This document shows, in pieces, positions 47,694-57,522 of a stretch of DNA of 64,000 bases; positions within the stretch are counted from its first letter, which is position 1, and every line of letters starts with the position of its first letter. The notes under the pieces are model-generated. The model worked only from the letters and a program-made list of their open reading frames with translations, made no database searches and had not been told where the DNA came from. The stretch spans positions 23,062 to 87,061 of the forward strand of contig NZ_JAPTNL010000016.1 of assembly GCF_026891095.1 (NCBI RefSeq), given 5' to 3'. Made by a program: the position numbers and the translations under genes. Source of the DNA: Roseovarius salincola (GTDB taxonomy: Bacteria > Pseudomonadota > Alphaproteobacteria > Rhodobacterales > Rhodobacteraceae).

Positions 47694-48911
47694 CTAGCCC
47701 TTCATCAGGTCGGGAAGGTCTCCGGTCAGGCCTGCGGCCTCGCGGATCAAGCCGCGCCTGAGACGGGGGATCGCGTTGATCGCTCCCATGCCCAGGTCAC
47801 GCCCGAGCCGCAGCAGCGGGTTGTCGTTCGAGAACAGCCGGTTGGTGGCGTCGGTGACCAGCGCGAGCGTGGCCGTGTCGAAGCGGCGCCATTGCTGGTA
47901 GCGCGCCAGCACGTCGCTCGATGCGATGTCCTCGCCGCGCCGCTGCGCCTCGTCGAGAACCTGCGCGAGCGCCGCCACATCGCGCAGTCCCGCGTTGAGG
48001 CCCTGTCCCGCGATCGGGTGCATCCCATGCGCCGCGTCGCCGATCAGCGCCAGCCGCTCGGCCACGAAACTGTTGGCGAGGGTCAGGTTCAGCGGATAGG
48101 TAAAGCGCTTGCCCCTGAGCTTGATCCGCCCCAGGAAATCGCCGAAGCGCGGGCGCAGGACATTCATGAAATCCGCATCCGACAGGGCGGCAAAGCGCCG
48201 GGCGGTGTCGTCGGTCTCGCTCCAGACAATCGAACTGACATTGCCCGGCAGCGGCAGGATCGCCAGCGGGCCGGGAGGCATGAAGAACTGATGCGCGATG
48301 CCGTGATGGGGCAGTTCGTGTTCGATGGCGGCAACCAGCGCGGTCTGTCCGTAACCCCAGCCGGTGCGCCGGATGCCGGCACGCACAGCCGTTCCCGATT
48401 GGCGCCCGTCGCTGCCCACGAGGAGCCGCGTCGAGAGCGAGCGGCCCGATTTAAGCTCCAGGGTCATGCCGCCGGGGTCCGGCCTCTGCCCGATCACACT
48501 GTCGCGGATCTGGGTGATGCGCGGGTCATCCTTCATGGCATCGAGGAAGGCGCGGCGCAGGTAGCGGTCCTCGAGCATGTGACCCATCGGGCCTTCTTCG
48601 ATCTCGGCATGGTCGAAATGCAGGAAAAAGGGCGAAAGCGGCCCCTGTCCGGCGCGCCCGTCGCTGACCTTGATCTCCAGCATTGGCTGGGTGTTGCTTT
48701 CCACACGGGCCCAGATGCCGATGGCGCGCAGCAGTCGGGTGGATGCAAGCGAAAGCGCATAGGCGCGCCCGTCGAACGCGGCATTCTTGCGCGCGGCCTG
48801 CGAGAGCGGGTCGATCACGGTGACAGAGAAGCCGGCCTGCGCCAGCGCCAGCGCAAGGGCCGGGCCGTTCAGGCCGCCGCCCACGATCGCGATATCCGTA
48901 TCATGTTTCAT
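47694..48911 (-). CDS. FAD-dependent hydroxylase, UbiH/UbiF/VisC/COQ6 family
   Basis: A 405-residue flavin monooxygenase, probably adding a hydroxyl group to the ubiquinone ring. It has the dinucleotide fold IAIVGGGLNGPALALALAQAG, the DG motif in LVGSDGRQSGTAVR and the family's GDAAHGMHPIAGQGLNAGLRD. ATG at 48911 gives the canonical N terminus; the frame stays open further upstream but has no similarity there. Which ring position it acts on cannot be told. It is divergent from the amidase gene. Confidence 0.9.
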   Translation of the reverse strand: MKHDTDIAIVGGGLNGPALALALAQAGFSVTVIDPLSQAARKNAAFDGRAYALSLASTRLLRAIGIWARVESNTQPMLEIKVSDGRAGQGPLSPFFLHFDHAEIEEGPMGHMLEDRYLRRAFLDAMKDDPRITQIRDSVIGQRPDPGGMTLELKSGRSLSTRLLVGSDGRQSGTAVRAGIRRTGWGYGQTALVAAIEHELPHHGIAHQFFMPPGPLAILPLPGNVSSIVWSETDDTARRFAALSDADFMNVLRPRFGDFLGRIKLRGKRFTYPLNLTLANSFVAERLALIGDAAHGMHPIAGQGLNAGLRDVAALAQVLDEAQRRGEDIASSDVLARYQQWRRFDTATLALVTDATNRLFSNDNPLLRLGRDLGMGAINAIPRLRRGLIREAAGLTGDLPDLMKG

Positions 48912-49004
48912 GCCCGGCAATATGGCGGTTTGCGCGGGATTGTCCATGCGCCGCGCTGCCGCTACCGTCGCGGGCGCAAGGGACCAAGCGGGAAGGCGGG
49001 CGAG

Positions 49005-50339
49005 ATGAGCAACTGGCTGAAGATGAGCGCGGCGGATCTGGGGCGCGGGATCGGGGCGGGCAGGATCGACCCGGTGGAACTGACCGAGGCGTTTCTCGAT
49101 GCGATCGCCGCGCATCCCGACCATGCGCGCATCTATGCCAGCGTGACGCCCGGGCGTGCCCGCGCCGAGGCCGGAGCCGCCGCGATGCGTGCGCGGGCCG
49201 GGCAGCGGGTGGGTCCGCTGGACGGGGTGCCGATCAGCTGGAAGGACCTCTTTGACAGCAGCGGTGTCGCCACCGAGGCGGGCACGGCGCTGTTGAAAGG
49301 CAGGGTGCCGCGGCGCGATGCGCGCGTGCTGCGCAGCGCGACGATGATGGGCACGGTGTGCCTTGGCAAGACGCATATGAGCGAATTGGCGTTTTCCGGG
49401 CTGGGGCTCAATCCGATGACGGCGACGCCGCCCTGCGTGAACGATCCGCAGGCCGTACCGGGCGGGTCGAGTTCGGGCGCGGCGGCTTCGGTGGCGCTGG
49501 GGCTGGCAGCCTGCGGGATCGGCAGTGACACCGGCGGGTCGGTGCGCATTCCGGCGGCTTGGAACGACCTTGTGGGGCTCAAGACCACCGCCGGTCGCCT
49601 GTCGCTCGATGGGGTTGTGCCGCTGGCGGCACGGTTCGACACGGTCGGCCCGCTTACGCGTACCGTCGAGGATGCCGCGCTGGCGCTGGCGGCGTTGGAG
49701 GGGCGTTCGGGCGGTGCCGATCTGCGCGGGGCCTCGCTGAGCGGTGCGCGGCTTGCGGCGTTGCGCAGCGTCGTGCTCGATGACATCCGCGAGGGGCCGC
49801 TCAACGCCTATGAGAACGCTGTGGAGCGGCTTTGCGCGGCGGGGGCGCATGTCGAGCCGCTGGACTGGCCGGATTTGTCCGAGGCGATGGCGATGTCGGG
49901 CACGCTTTATACCGGCGAGGCCTATGGCATCTGGCGCGATGTGATCGAGGCCGCGCCCGAAAAGATGTTCGCGGCCATTCTCGAGCGGTTCCGGGGCGGG
50001 CGCGAGGTGAGCGCGGCCGATTACGTGGCCGCCTGGCGACGGTTGGAGCAGATGCGCCTCGATTGGCATGCGCGGGTGGCGGGATATGATGCGGTGATCA
50101 TGCCGAGCGCGCCCAACATGCCCCCGGATGCCGCCAAGCTGCTGAGCGACGAGGCCTATTACGTCACCGAGAACCTGCTGACTCTGCGCAATACGCGTGT
50201 GGGCAATCTGATGGGACTGCCTGCCGTGACCCTGCCGACCGGCACGCCGAGCTGCGGTATCATGCTGTGTGGCAAGCCGATGCAGGAAGAGCGGCTTTTG
50301 CGTCTGTGCAAGGCCGCGGAAGAGGCGCTGGGGCGGTAG
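49005..50339 (+). CDS. Amidase-signature family amidase
   Basis: A 444-residue amidase-signature enzyme with the Ser-cisSer-Lys triad: Lys in PISWKDLFDSSG, the cis-Ser and Ser in PGGSSSGAAA and GSDTGGSVRIPA. It is shorter in the C-terminal region than GatA and lacks gatB/gatC neighbours, so it is a general amidase, not the tRNA amidotransferase. Substrate unknown. GGCGAG precedes the ATG. It is flanked on both sides of the ubiH-amidase pair by the inverted 61-base repeat. Confidence 0.9.
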   Translation: MSNWLKMSAADLGRGIGAGRIDPVELTEAFLDAIAAHPDHARIYASVTPGRARAEAGAAAMRARAGQRVGPLDGVPISWKDLFDSSGVATEAGTALLKGRVPRRDARVLRSATMMGTVCLGKTHMSELAFSGLGLNPMTATPPCVNDPQAVPGGSSSGAAASVALGLAACGIGSDTGGSVRIPAAWNDLVGLKTTAGRLSLDGVVPLAARFDTVGPLTRTVEDAALALAALEGRSGGADLRGASLSGARLAALRSVVLDDIREGPLNAYENAVERLCAAGAHVEPLDWPDLSEAMAMSGTLYTGEAYGIWRDVIEAAPEKMFAAILERFRGGREVSAADYVAAWRRLEQMRLDWHARVAGYDAVIMPSAPNMPPDAAKLLSDEAYYVTENLLTLRNTRVGNLMGLPAVTLPTGTPSCGIMLCGKPMQEERLLRLCKAAEEALGR

Positions 50340-50349
50340 GCGTGGCGGC

Positions 50350-50410
50350 GGGGGCGCTGCCCCCGTCGCGCAAAGCGCGACTCCCCCGGGATATTTGAGA
50401 ACAGAAGAAG
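50350..50410 (+). repeat. 61-base intergenic repeat element, copy 2 (inverted)
   Basis: Reads as the reverse of the copy at 47630-47690: GGGGGC-GCT-GCCCCC hairpin (50350-50364), GTCGCGC-AAA-GCGCGAC hairpin (50365-50381) and TCCCCCGGGATATTTGAGAA with a GAAGAAG end. It begins ten bases after the amidase stop and could end transcription or be a dispersed REP-like element. Confidence 0.9.
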
Positions 50411-50547
50411 GGCGGGGGCCTGTGACCGTTCTGCCAAAATGTCACATTCCGACTGTCAAGCCCTTGGTTTTGCTGGACGCAGGGCAGGGGCTTGGGTAGA
50501 TTCGGGCGAAACGGGACGTGATGATCCCGAACCTTGAGGCAGTATTG

Positions 50548-51726
50548 ATGTTTCCCGAGCGGTTTTCGAACCTACCGGCCTATGCGTTTCCGCGCCTGCG
50601 GAGCCTTCTGGACGCCCATGCGCCCGGAGGCGAGGCCCTGCATATGACAATCGGCGAGCCCAGGCACGCCTTCCCGCCGTGGGTTGCGGATGTCGTGGCC
50701 GAACACGCCGCGGGGTTCGGGCAATACCCGGCGAACGAGGGTGCGGCCGGCCTGCGCCGGTCAATCTGTGGCTGGATCAAGCGGCGTTACGGCGTTGAAA
50801 TGGACCCCGGGCGGCACGTGATGGCGCTGAACGGGACGCGCGAGGGGCTTTACAACGCGATGATGGCGCTCTGCCCGGAGACCAAGGCGAGCAAGGCGCC
50901 GGTGGTCTTGCTGCCCAACCCGTTCTACCAGGTCTACATGGTGGCGGCGTTGAGTGTCGGGGCCGAGCCGGTCCTGTTGCCGGCAACGCGGGAGACAGGA
51001 CATCTGCCGGATTTCGGGGCGGTGCCCCAAGAGGTGCTGGAGCGCACCGCGGTGGTTTATCTCTGTTCGCCGAGCAATCCGCAGGGCGCGGTGGCGAGCC
51101 GGGCGTATTGGCGCGATCTGATCGCGCTGGGCGAGCGGTTCGATTTCCAGATCTTCGCCGATGAATGCTACAGCGAGATCTACCGTGGTGAGGCCCCCGC
51201 GGGCGCATTGGACGTGGCGCAAGAGATGGGGGCCGACGCCGAGCGCGTGGTCGCGTTCCATTCGCTCTCGAAGCGGTCGAACCTGCCGGGGCTGCGCAGC
51301 GGTTTCGTGGCCGGCGGCTCCGAGTCTCTGCTGCGCCTCAAGCAGTTGCGAAACTATGCCGGTGCGCCCTTGCCGATGCCGTTGCAGCACGTGGCCGAAA
51401 GGGCCTGGGACGACGAGGCGCATGTGGATGAGAACCGCCGCCTTTATGCCGAGAAATATGCGCTCGCCGACGAGATCATGGCGGGTGTGCCGGGGTATGA
51501 AAGCCCGCAGGCCGGGTTCTTCCTTTGGCTGCCTGTCGAGGATGGCGAGGCGGCGGCGCTGAAACTCTGGACGCAAACCGGGGTGCGGGTTCTGCCCGGC
51601 GCCTATCTGAGCCGCGAGGTTGCGGGTGCGAACCCGGGCGCGGGGTATATCCGGGTCGCGATGGTGGCCCCGAAAGACGAGATGGCGCGCGGGCTGACGC
51701 GGCTGCGCGACTGTCTTTACGCATGA
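50548..51726 (+). CDS. Class I/II aminotransferase, succinyldiaminopimelate aminotransferase (DapC)-like
   Basis: A 392-residue PLP aminotransferase with [43 protein letters not shown], the PLP Lys in [17 protein letters not shown] and a C-terminal PGAYLSRE with the carboxylate-binding Arg region. The pattern fits the DapC group, making N-succinyl-LL-2,6-diaminopimelate for lysine and cell wall. Other specificities are possible. ATG at 50548 ([17 protein letters not shown]) with GAGG upstream is preferred over GTG/ATG at 50518/50521. ftsK follows 19 bases later. Confidence 0.85.
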   Translation: MFPERFSNLPAYAFPRLRSLLDAHAPGGEALHMTIGEPRHAFPPWVADVVAEHAAGFGQYPANEGAAGLRRSICGWIKRRYGVEMDPGRHVMALNGTREGLYNAMMALCPETKASKAPVVLLPNPFYQVYMVAALSVGAEPVLLPATRETGHLPDFGAVPQEVLERTAVVYLCSPSNPQGAVASRAYWRDLIALGERFDFQIFADECYSEIYRGEAPAGALDVAQEMGADAERVVAFHSLSKRSNLPGLRSGFVAGGSESLLRLKQLRNYAGAPLPMPLQHVAERAWDDEAHVDENRRLYAEKYALADEIMAGVPGYESPQAGFFLWLPVEDGEAAALKLWTQTGVRVLPGAYLSREVAGANPGAGYIRVAMVAPKDEMARGLTRLRDCLYA

Positions 51727-51745
51727 TTTGAGGACGAGGGATAAA

Positions 51746-54649
51746 ATGGCATACCAGACACGCGGGCGCGAACCGCTGCTTGACAGCACCATGGCCGAGG
51801 CGATCGAGAAGCGCGGCAGGGAGTTGATGGGGCTGGTCCTGCTGATCATGGGGGCGATGGCCGCCGCGATGATCGTTTCCTATCATCCGGACGATCCGAG
51901 CTGGATGTCCGCCACCGACGCGCCGGTCCGGAACTGGATGGGGCGGATCGGGGCCTCGATCGCCGCGCCGCTGTTCATGATCGTGGGCTGGGGCGCCTGG
52001 GGCCTGGCCATCGTGCTGGGTGTCTGGGGCGCGCGTTTCGCCCTGCATCGCGGGGCAGAGCGCGCGGTGAGCCGTCTGATCTTCGCGCCGATCTGGATCG
52101 CGCTGCTGGCGCTTCATGCGGCGTCGCTGACGCCGGGCGCGGTATGGTCGGCCACGCATAGTTTCGGCCTTGGCGGCATGTTCGGCGATGCCGTTCTGGG
52201 CACGATCCTGGGCATTTTGCCGCTGGGCGCGAGCCTCGGGCTCAAGGTTCTGTCGCTTGTCCTTGGCATTGGCGTGCTGGGCTTTGGCGCCTTTGTGCTG
52301 GGCTTTACCCGGCCCGAACTGATGCGCCTGGCGCGGTTCCTGCTGGTCGGGGTCATCCTGACCTATGCCTGGATCATGGCCCTTGCCGGGCGGGGCGCCA
52401 CCGGCGCCCTGAGCGTGGCGCAGCGGGCGCAGGCCAAGGCCGGAGAGGCCCGCGCGCGGCGCTTGGCCGACCGCGCCGAAGCCGAGGACTATGCCCGCGC
52501 CGAGGCCAGCGTTCCGGTGCAGCCGGTGGTGCGCCGCGCGCAGGTGCCGCCGATCAGCGCGCCCCAGCCTGCCGCCGCTGCGCACAACACCGGCCACGAC
52601 GAGCGCGCCGGCGGTCTGCTGTCACGGATGCCGTCGCTCATGCGCCGCCCCGAACCCGAGCCCGAGCCGGAACTGATCGAATCCACCGGGCCGCAGGGCG
52701 ATGTGCAGGCGCCGGGCGATGACCGGATCCGCGCCAAGATCGCCGATGTCATCAAGACCCGTGTCCGCCAAAGCCCGATGATTCAGGTCGAAAGCGTCGC
52801 GCCCCTGACACGCGGACGGGGCCGTGGTCCCGATCCGCTGATCCTCAATTCCGGATCGCGCGACGTCCTGCCGCCCGAACCGCCGCTGACCGCAGCGCAG
52901 CGCGAGGGCTGGCCCGACGATCCGCCACGGGTCGCGCCCGAGTCGCAGCCACACCCCCAAGAGCAGCCCGACCTGCCCCAGCCCGAGCCGCAGGCGCAGG
53001 CGTCGCAGCCGCGCATCCCCGTGGCCGAGCCCAGGAAGGTCGTGCAGCATACGCAGCGCCGCGCGCCCCAACCCTCAAGCCGGGCCATCGCCGAGGCGCA
53101 GCCCGCGCTGCAATTCGAGGAAAGCGCGCAGGTGGAATACGATCTGCCGCCGCTCAGCCTGCTGAACAATCCGGCCAATATCACCCGCCATCACCTGAGC
53201 GATGACGCGCTCGAGGAGAACGCGCGGATGCTTGAGAACGTGCTGGACGATTACGGCGTGAAGGGCGAGATCGTCAGTGTCCGCCCCGGTCCGGTTGTCA
53301 CGATGTACGAACTGGAACCCGCGCCCGGCCTCAAGGCAAGCCGGGTGATCGGTCTGGCGGATGATATCGCGCGCTCGATGTCGGCACTGTCGGCCCGCGT
53401 CAGCACCGTGCCGGGGCGCAGCGTGATCGGTATCGAACTGCCCAATGACAACCGCGAGATGGTCAGCTTCCGCGAAATCCTGTCGAGCCGCGATTATGGC
53501 GACGGCAATCAGAAGCTGCCGCTGGCGCTCGGCAAGGATATCGGTGGCGATCCGGTGGTGCAGAATCTGGCGAAGATGCCTCACCTGCTGATCGCGGGCA
53601 CCACGGGGTCGGGCAAGTCGGTGGCGATCAACACCATGATCCTGAGCCTGCTTTACAAGCTGACGCCGGATGAATGCCGGTTGATCATGATCGACCCGAA
53701 GATGCTGGAACTGTCAGTCTATGACGGCATTCCCCATCTGCTGAGCCCGGTTGTGACCGACCCCAAGAAGGCTGTCGTGGCCCTCAAATGGGTCGTGGCC
53801 GAGATGGAAGAGCGCTATCGCAAGATGTCCAAGATGGGCGTGCGCAATATCGACGGCTATAACGGCCGGGTCGCGGATGCGCAGCGCAAGGGCGAGATGT
53901 TCTCGCGCACGGTGCAGACGGGCTTTGACGACGAGACCGGCGAACCGGTCTTCGAGACCGAGGAATTCGCGCCCGAGAAGATGCCCTATATCGTCGTGAT
54001 CGTCGACGAGATGGCCGACCTGATGATGGTCGCGGGCAAAGAGATCGAGGCCTGCATCCAACGCCTTGCGCAGATGGCGCGGGCCTCGGGGATTCACCTG
54101 ATCATGGCCACGCAGCGCCCCTCGGTCGATGTGATCACCGGCACGATCAAGGCGAACTTCCCCACCCGGATCAGTTTCCAGGTGACCAGCAAGATCGACA
54201 GCCGCACGATCCTGGGCGAGATGGGCGCCGAGCAGCTTCTGGGCATGGGCGACATGCTTTACATGGCCGGGGGCGGCAAGATCACCCGCTGTCATGGTCC
54301 CTTCGTCAGCGACGAAGAGGTCGAGGAGGTGGTCAATCACCTCAAGGCCTATGGCCCGCCGACCTATGTGAATGGCGTGCAGGATGGCCCGGACGACGAG
54401 AAGGCCGACAGTATCGATGCGGTGCTGGGTCTGTCGACGGGCGGCAATACCGACGGCGAGGATGCGCTTTACGATCAGGCGGTGGCGATCGTCATCAAGG
54501 ACCGCAAATGCAGCACATCCTATATCCAGCGCAAGCTGGCGATCGGCTACAACAAGGCCGCGCGTCTGGTCGAGCAGATGGAAGAGCAGGGCATCGTCAG
54601 CCCCGCCAACCATGTGGGCAAGCGCGACATCCTGGTGCCGGAGCAGTAG
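51746..54649 (+). CDS. ftsK: DNA translocase FtsK
   Basis: A 967-residue DNA pump for chromosome dimer resolution at the septum. The N-terminal about 220 residues have four membrane helices (from [20 protein letters not shown]), followed by a Pro/Gln/Arg-rich linker of about 210 residues. Then comes the RecA-like motor with Walker [17 protein letters not shown] and Walker [14 protein letters not shown], and the C-terminal gamma winged helix ([25 protein letters not shown], read in part) that reads KOPS sites. The start has GAGGGA upstream. Confidence 0.97.
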   Translation: MAYQTRGREPLLDSTMAEAIEKRGRELMGLVLLIMGAMAAAMIVSYHPDDPSWMSATDAPVRNWMGRIGASIAAPLFMIVGWGAWGLAIVLGVWGARFALHRGAERAVSRLIFAPIWIALLALHAASLTPGAVWSATHSFGLGGMFGDAVLGTILGILPLGASLGLKVLSLVLGIGVLGFGAFVLGFTRPELMRLARFLLVGVILTYAWIMALAGRGATGALSVAQRAQAKAGEARARRLADRAEAEDYARAEASVPVQPVVRRAQVPPISAPQPAAAAHNTGHDERAGGLLSRMPSLMRRPEPEPEPELIESTGPQGDVQAPGDDRIRAKIADVIKTRVRQSPMIQVESVAPLTRGRGRGPDPLILNSGSRDVLPPEPPLTAAQREGWPDDPPRVAPESQPHPQEQPDLPQPEPQAQASQPRIPVAEPRKVVQHTQRRAPQPSSRAIAEAQPALQFEESAQVEYDLPPLSLLNNPANITRHHLSDDALEENARMLENVLDDYGVKGEIVSVRPGPVVTMYELEPAPGLKASRVIGLADDIARSMSALSARVSTVPGRSVIGIELPNDNREMVSFREILSSRDYGDGNQKLPLALGKDIGGDPVVQNLAKMPHLLIAGTTGSGKSVAINTMILSLLYKLTPDECRLIMIDPKMLELSVYDGIPHLLSPVVTDPKKAVVALKWVVAEMEERYRKMSKMGVRNIDGYNGRVADAQRKGEMFSRTVQTGFDDETGEPVFETEEFAPEKMPYIVVIVDEMADLMMVAGKEIEACIQRLAQMARASGIHLIMATQRPSVDVITGTIKANFPTRISFQVTSKIDSRTILGEMGAEQLLGMGDMLYMAGGGKITRCHGPFVSDEEVEEVVNHLKAYGPPTYVNGVQDGPDDEKADSIDAVLGLSTGGNTDGEDALYDQAVAIVIKDRKCSTSYIQRKLAIGYNKAARLVEQMEEQGIVSPANHVGKRDILVPEQ

Positions 54650-54782
54650 GGCCGGCACCCGCGCGTCCCTGCTGACGGGATTTTGATGCGATCGGGCGCT
54701 GGCCGCGCGGGCGCGGGCTTGATAACCGGTCATGGCCTGCTGATATCAGGTTCAAGACGGCCGTTATCGCATATCAGGCCGC

Positions 54783-54808
54783 CGCCGGGGTAACATCCCC
54801 CGGCGTTT
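54783..54808 (+). terminator. Hairpin between ftsK and lolA
   Basis: CGCCGGGG (54783-54790) pairs with CCCC-C-GGCG (54797-54805, one bulged C) over a six-base loop and is followed by TTTC. It may end ftsK transcripts or attenuate into lolA, whose ATG is only 24 bases on. Confidence 0.5.
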
Positions 54809-54831
54809 CACCGATGAAGGAGCCCCGCGTC

Positions 54832-55440
54832 ATGAAACCCCTTTCGATTCTGACGGCCGCCGTGCTGAGCGTCGCCATGGCCATGCCGGCAGCGGCCGAG
54901 AAATTGTCGCTTGGCGCGATTTCAGGCTATCTCAACGGGTTGAAGACCGCCGAGGGCGAATTCACCCAGATCAACGATGATGGCACGATCAGCACCGGGC
55001 GCATCTATATCAAGCGGCCGGGCCGGGTGCGCTTCGAATACGATCCGCCCGAACGCACGCTGGTTGTGGCCGATGGCGACCGTGTCGGCGTCGTCGATCC
55101 CAAGTCGAACACCGGCCCCGAGGCCTATCCGCTGCACCGCACCCCGTTGAAAATCGTGCTGGCGCGCAATGTCGACCTCACGCGCGAGCGGATGGTGACC
55201 GGCCATGCCAGCGACGGCAAGACCACAACGATTCAGGCGCAGGACCCCGCACATCCCGAATACGGCAATATCGAACTGGTCTTCACCGCCAACCCGGTAG
55301 AGCTGCGCCAATGGGTCATCAATGACAGCGCCGGCGCGCGCACCACAGTGGTTCTGGGCGATCTGCGCACGGGGATGCAACTGGCCGATGACCGGTTCGT
55401 GATACCTGGCGTCGGCCCGGTCGAACGCCGCGACAAATGA
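54832..55440 (+). CDS. lolA: Outer-membrane lipoprotein carrier protein LolA
   Basis: A 202-residue periplasmic protein with a signal peptide (MKPLSILTAAVLSVAMAMPAAAEK, cleavage after AAA). The mature part shows AEGEFTQINDDGTISTGRIYI, KRPGRVRFEYDPPERTLVVADG and PLKIVLARNVDL: the LolA pattern (read in parts). It ferries lipoproteins from LolCDE to the outer membrane. GAAGGAG precedes the ATG. ftsK-lolA adjacency is common in bacteria. A strong GC hairpin follows at 55444-55474. Confidence 0.93.
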   Translation: MKPLSILTAAVLSVAMAMPAAAEKLSLGAISGYLNGLKTAEGEFTQINDDGTISTGRIYIKRPGRVRFEYDPPERTLVVADGDRVGVVDPKSNTGPEAYPLHRTPLKIVLARNVDLTRERMVTGHASDGKTTTIQAQDPAHPEYGNIELVFTANPVELRQWVINDSAGARTTVVLGDLRTGMQLADDRFVIPGVGPVERRDK

Positions 55441-55443
55441 CGC

Positions 55444-55474
55444 TCCGGGCGCCGCGTCTCGGCGCGGCGCCGGA
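55444..55474. terminator. GC-rich hairpin between lolA and convergent lipoprotein gene
   Basis: TCCGG-G-CGCCGCG (55444-55456) and CGCGGCGCCGGA (55463-55474) pair along 12 bases with one bulge and a six-base loop. No T-run follows on either strand, so it may act as a Rho-independent-like or transcript-end hairpin for both genes. Confidence 0.45.
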
Positions 55475-55504
55475 TCGCTTGGCGAAGGGGCCGGGGCAGG
55501 GGCC

Positions 55505-56107
55505 TCAGAACAGGCCGAAACCCCGGCCATTACAGCGCCGTAGCTGCGCCTGATACATTTGTGAGCGGGAATCGACCTTGTCGGCGACGCGCAACAGCCA
55601 GGGCTTGCTGTTAAAGCTGCGCCGCGCGAACCCGGTACGCCCTTCGTGATAGGCCAGATACTGGTTGCGCGTATCGCTGAGCGGGATCCCGAGGCTCTGG
55701 TTGGATTTCGACATGTACCAGCCCATGAAATCGGTGGCGTCCGAAATGTCGTTGCGCCGCGCGCCGAAGCGGCGGGTTTCGCGCTTGTATTCGTCCCATG
55801 TGCCATCAAGAGCCTGACTGTAGCCATAGGCTGAACTTTGCCGCCCCATCGGAATGATCCCGAGCGTCCAGCGGAACGGGGTGCGGGCATTGCCGTCAAA
55901 GCTGCTTTCCTGATGGATCGTGGCCATCTGCACATGCACGGGAACGCCCCAGCGGCGCTCGGCCGCGTTGAAGGCGCGCTTGTATTGCGGGCGCTGCTCC
56001 AGGATCGAACAGGCATTGTCCAGATTGCTTGGAGGTGGGCCGCTTGGCCCGCCGCCGCAGGACGCCACCAGAAGGACGATCAGGAATGCGCGAAGAGTTC
56101 TGCTCAT
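55505..56107 (-). CDS. SLT-type lytic transglycosylase-like lipoprotein
   Basis: A 200-residue protein with a lipobox signal (LIVLLVASCGGG, Cys17). The mature part has the lysozyme-like SLT signature: catalytic Glu in MATIHQESSFDGNAR, then SAYGYSQALDGTWDEY and FMGWYMSKSNQSLG, ending AYHEGRTGFARRSF (read in parts). Enzymes of this type cut peptidoglycan glycan strands. It is a small, stand-alone form without LysM or SH3 domains. Confidence 0.87.
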   Translation of the reverse strand: MSRTLRAFLIVLLVASCGGGPSGPPPSNLDNACSILEQRPQYKRAFNAAERRWGVPVHVQMATIHQESSFDGNARTPFRWTLGIIPMGRQSSAYGYSQALDGTWDEYKRETRRFGARRNDISDATDFMGWYMSKSNQSLGIPLSDTRNQYLAYHEGRTGFARRSFNSKPWLLRVADKVDSRSQMYQAQLRRCNGRGFGLF

Positions 56108-56184
56108 CTGCCTCTCGCTTTCGTTTGTTTTTTTGCAACTTTAGCGGAAACACACGCGCAGGGGAATCAAGAAATCGCAGGAAT

Positions 56185-57066
56185 TCAAAGCAGAACGGCA
56201 AGAAGCAGCGGCAACGCCACGACCGACATCAGCGTCGAGGCCACGACCAGCCCGGCCACGGCATCGGAATCGGCGCCGTATTTCTCGGCCAGAAGATACG
56301 ATGTCACGGCCACGGGGGTCGCAAGTTGCAGCACCAGGACGGCAAAGGCGGTCTTGTCGAGCCCGAACCAGGCGCCGACCGACCAACCGATCCCCGCACA
56401 AAGACAGACTTTGACGAGCGACAGGATCGCGGCCTGCCCGATGCGCCCCGGCGTCAGCCTCGCCACCGCGACGCCCAGCGTGATCAGCATGAGCGGGATC
56501 GCCATCTGGCCCGTCAGCTTCAGCGTATTGGTCATGAAGGTCGGCGTTTCCCATCCCTGCCACAGGAACAGCCCGCCCAGAAGTGTTGCGGCGACAAGCG
56601 GCTCCTTGAGCACCTTGAGCACCGAACCGCCGCCCGATACCAGCCAGATCCCATAGGTGAAGGACCAGATCGCCATGATCGCGAACACCACCACCGCATA
56701 GCCCAGACCGGTCTCGCCAAAGGCGAACAGCGCCAGCGGCAGGCCAAGATTGCCGGTATTGCCGAAAATCAGCGGCGCGGTATAGGTCCGGGTTTCCAGC
56801 CCGAAGGCGCGGGTCAGCAACCACATCGCCACGGTCAGCGCGCCATAGCCGACGATCGCCGCCGCCGACAGCGCGGTCAACGCGCCCGGGTCGATCTCGG
56901 TCTGCATGAGCGATACGAAGATCAGGCAGGGGACCGAAAGGGTCATCGCCATCTGCGTGACGAACTGCACGCGATATTCGAATCCCATCTTCACCCAGAC
57001 GAACCCGACAGCCGCCAGCAGGAAAACCGGCGCGACGATCTCAAGCACTGTCAAGGCAAGGTTCAC
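56185..57066 (-). CDS. AEC-family (auxin efflux carrier/malonate-type) permease
   Basis: A 293-residue membrane protein with about ten helices in two five-helix halves (start MNLALTVLEIVAPVFLLAAV, then LIFGNTGNLGLPLALFAFGE with the Asn-Gly-rich crossover motif). Members carry organic acids or auxin-like molecules. No transport substrate is indicated by neighbours. The gene is divergent from hspQ. Confidence 0.9.
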   Translation of the reverse strand: MNLALTVLEIVAPVFLLAAVGFVWVKMGFEYRVQFVTQMAMTLSVPCLIFVSLMQTEIDPGALTALSAAAIVGYGALTVAMWLLTRAFGLETRTYTAPLIFGNTGNLGLPLALFAFGETGLGYAVVVFAIMAIWSFTYGIWLVSGGGSVLKVLKEPLVAATLLGGLFLWQGWETPTFMTNTLKLTGQMAIPLMLITLGVAVARLTPGRIGQAAILSLVKVCLCAGIGWSVGAWFGLDKTAFAVLVLQLATPVAVTSYLLAEKYGADSDAVAGLVVASTLMSVVALPLLLAVLL

Positions 57067-57151
57067 AGACTGTTTCCCGTGTTTTTATGCTCTGGGGTTG
57101 GACAAACGGCCCTTGAAACCATTAGTCTTGAGGGCTAGGGGCTGCAATGTG

Positions 57152-57478
57152 ATGTTGAAAACAAGAGCGAAATATTCGCTGGGCCAAGTCGTCCGGCATA
57201 AAAAACACCCGTTTCGCGGGGTCGTTTTCGATGTCGATCCGGAATTTTCCAACAGCGAGGAATGGTATCACTCGATCCCCGAGGATAGCCGCCCCTCCAA
57301 GGAACAGCCGTTCTATCATCTTCTGGCCGAGAATGACCAAAGCTATTACGTGGCTTATGTTTCCGAACAGAACCTGATCGCTGACTATTCGGGAGAGCCG
57401 GTGGACCACCCCGACATCCCTGACCTGTTCGGCCCGTTCGAGGACGGACATTACCCGCTGCATTTCCAGCTGAACTAG
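57152..57478 (+). CDS. hspQ: Heat shock protein HspQ (YccV family, hemimethylated-DNA-binding-like)
   Basis: A 108-residue protein matching HspQ: AKYSLGQVVRHKKHPFRGVVFDVDPEF, then PFYHLLAENDQSYYVAYVSEQNL and the C-terminal FEDGHYPLHFQLN (read in parts). HspQ binds hemimethylated DNA in vitro and helps protein quality control with Lon or ClpAP. ATG at 57152 gives the canonical N terminus; GTG at 57149 is possible. A GC hairpin follows immediately. Confidence 0.92.
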   Translation: MLKTRAKYSLGQVVRHKKHPFRGVVFDVDPEFSNSEEWYHSIPEDSRPSKEQPFYHLLAENDQSYYVAYVSEQNLIADYSGEPVDHPDIPDLFGPFEDGHYPLHFQLN

Positions 57479-57504
57479 GGCGCGGGCGGGCCTGCGCCCG
57501 CGCC
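57479..57504. terminator. Hairpin between hspQ and ggt
   Basis: GGCGCGGGCG (57479-57488) pairs perfectly with CGCCCGCGCC (57495-57504) around a six-base loop, between two converging genes. No clear T-run; it may serve both directions. Confidence 0.55.
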
Positions 57505-57522
57505 GCCACTCCTCATTTGCCT

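Noticed and set aside
48912..50069. Upstream extension of the UbiH-like frame into the amidase region
   Set aside because: The FAD-binding N terminus begins at 48911; the extra part is antisense to the amidase gene.
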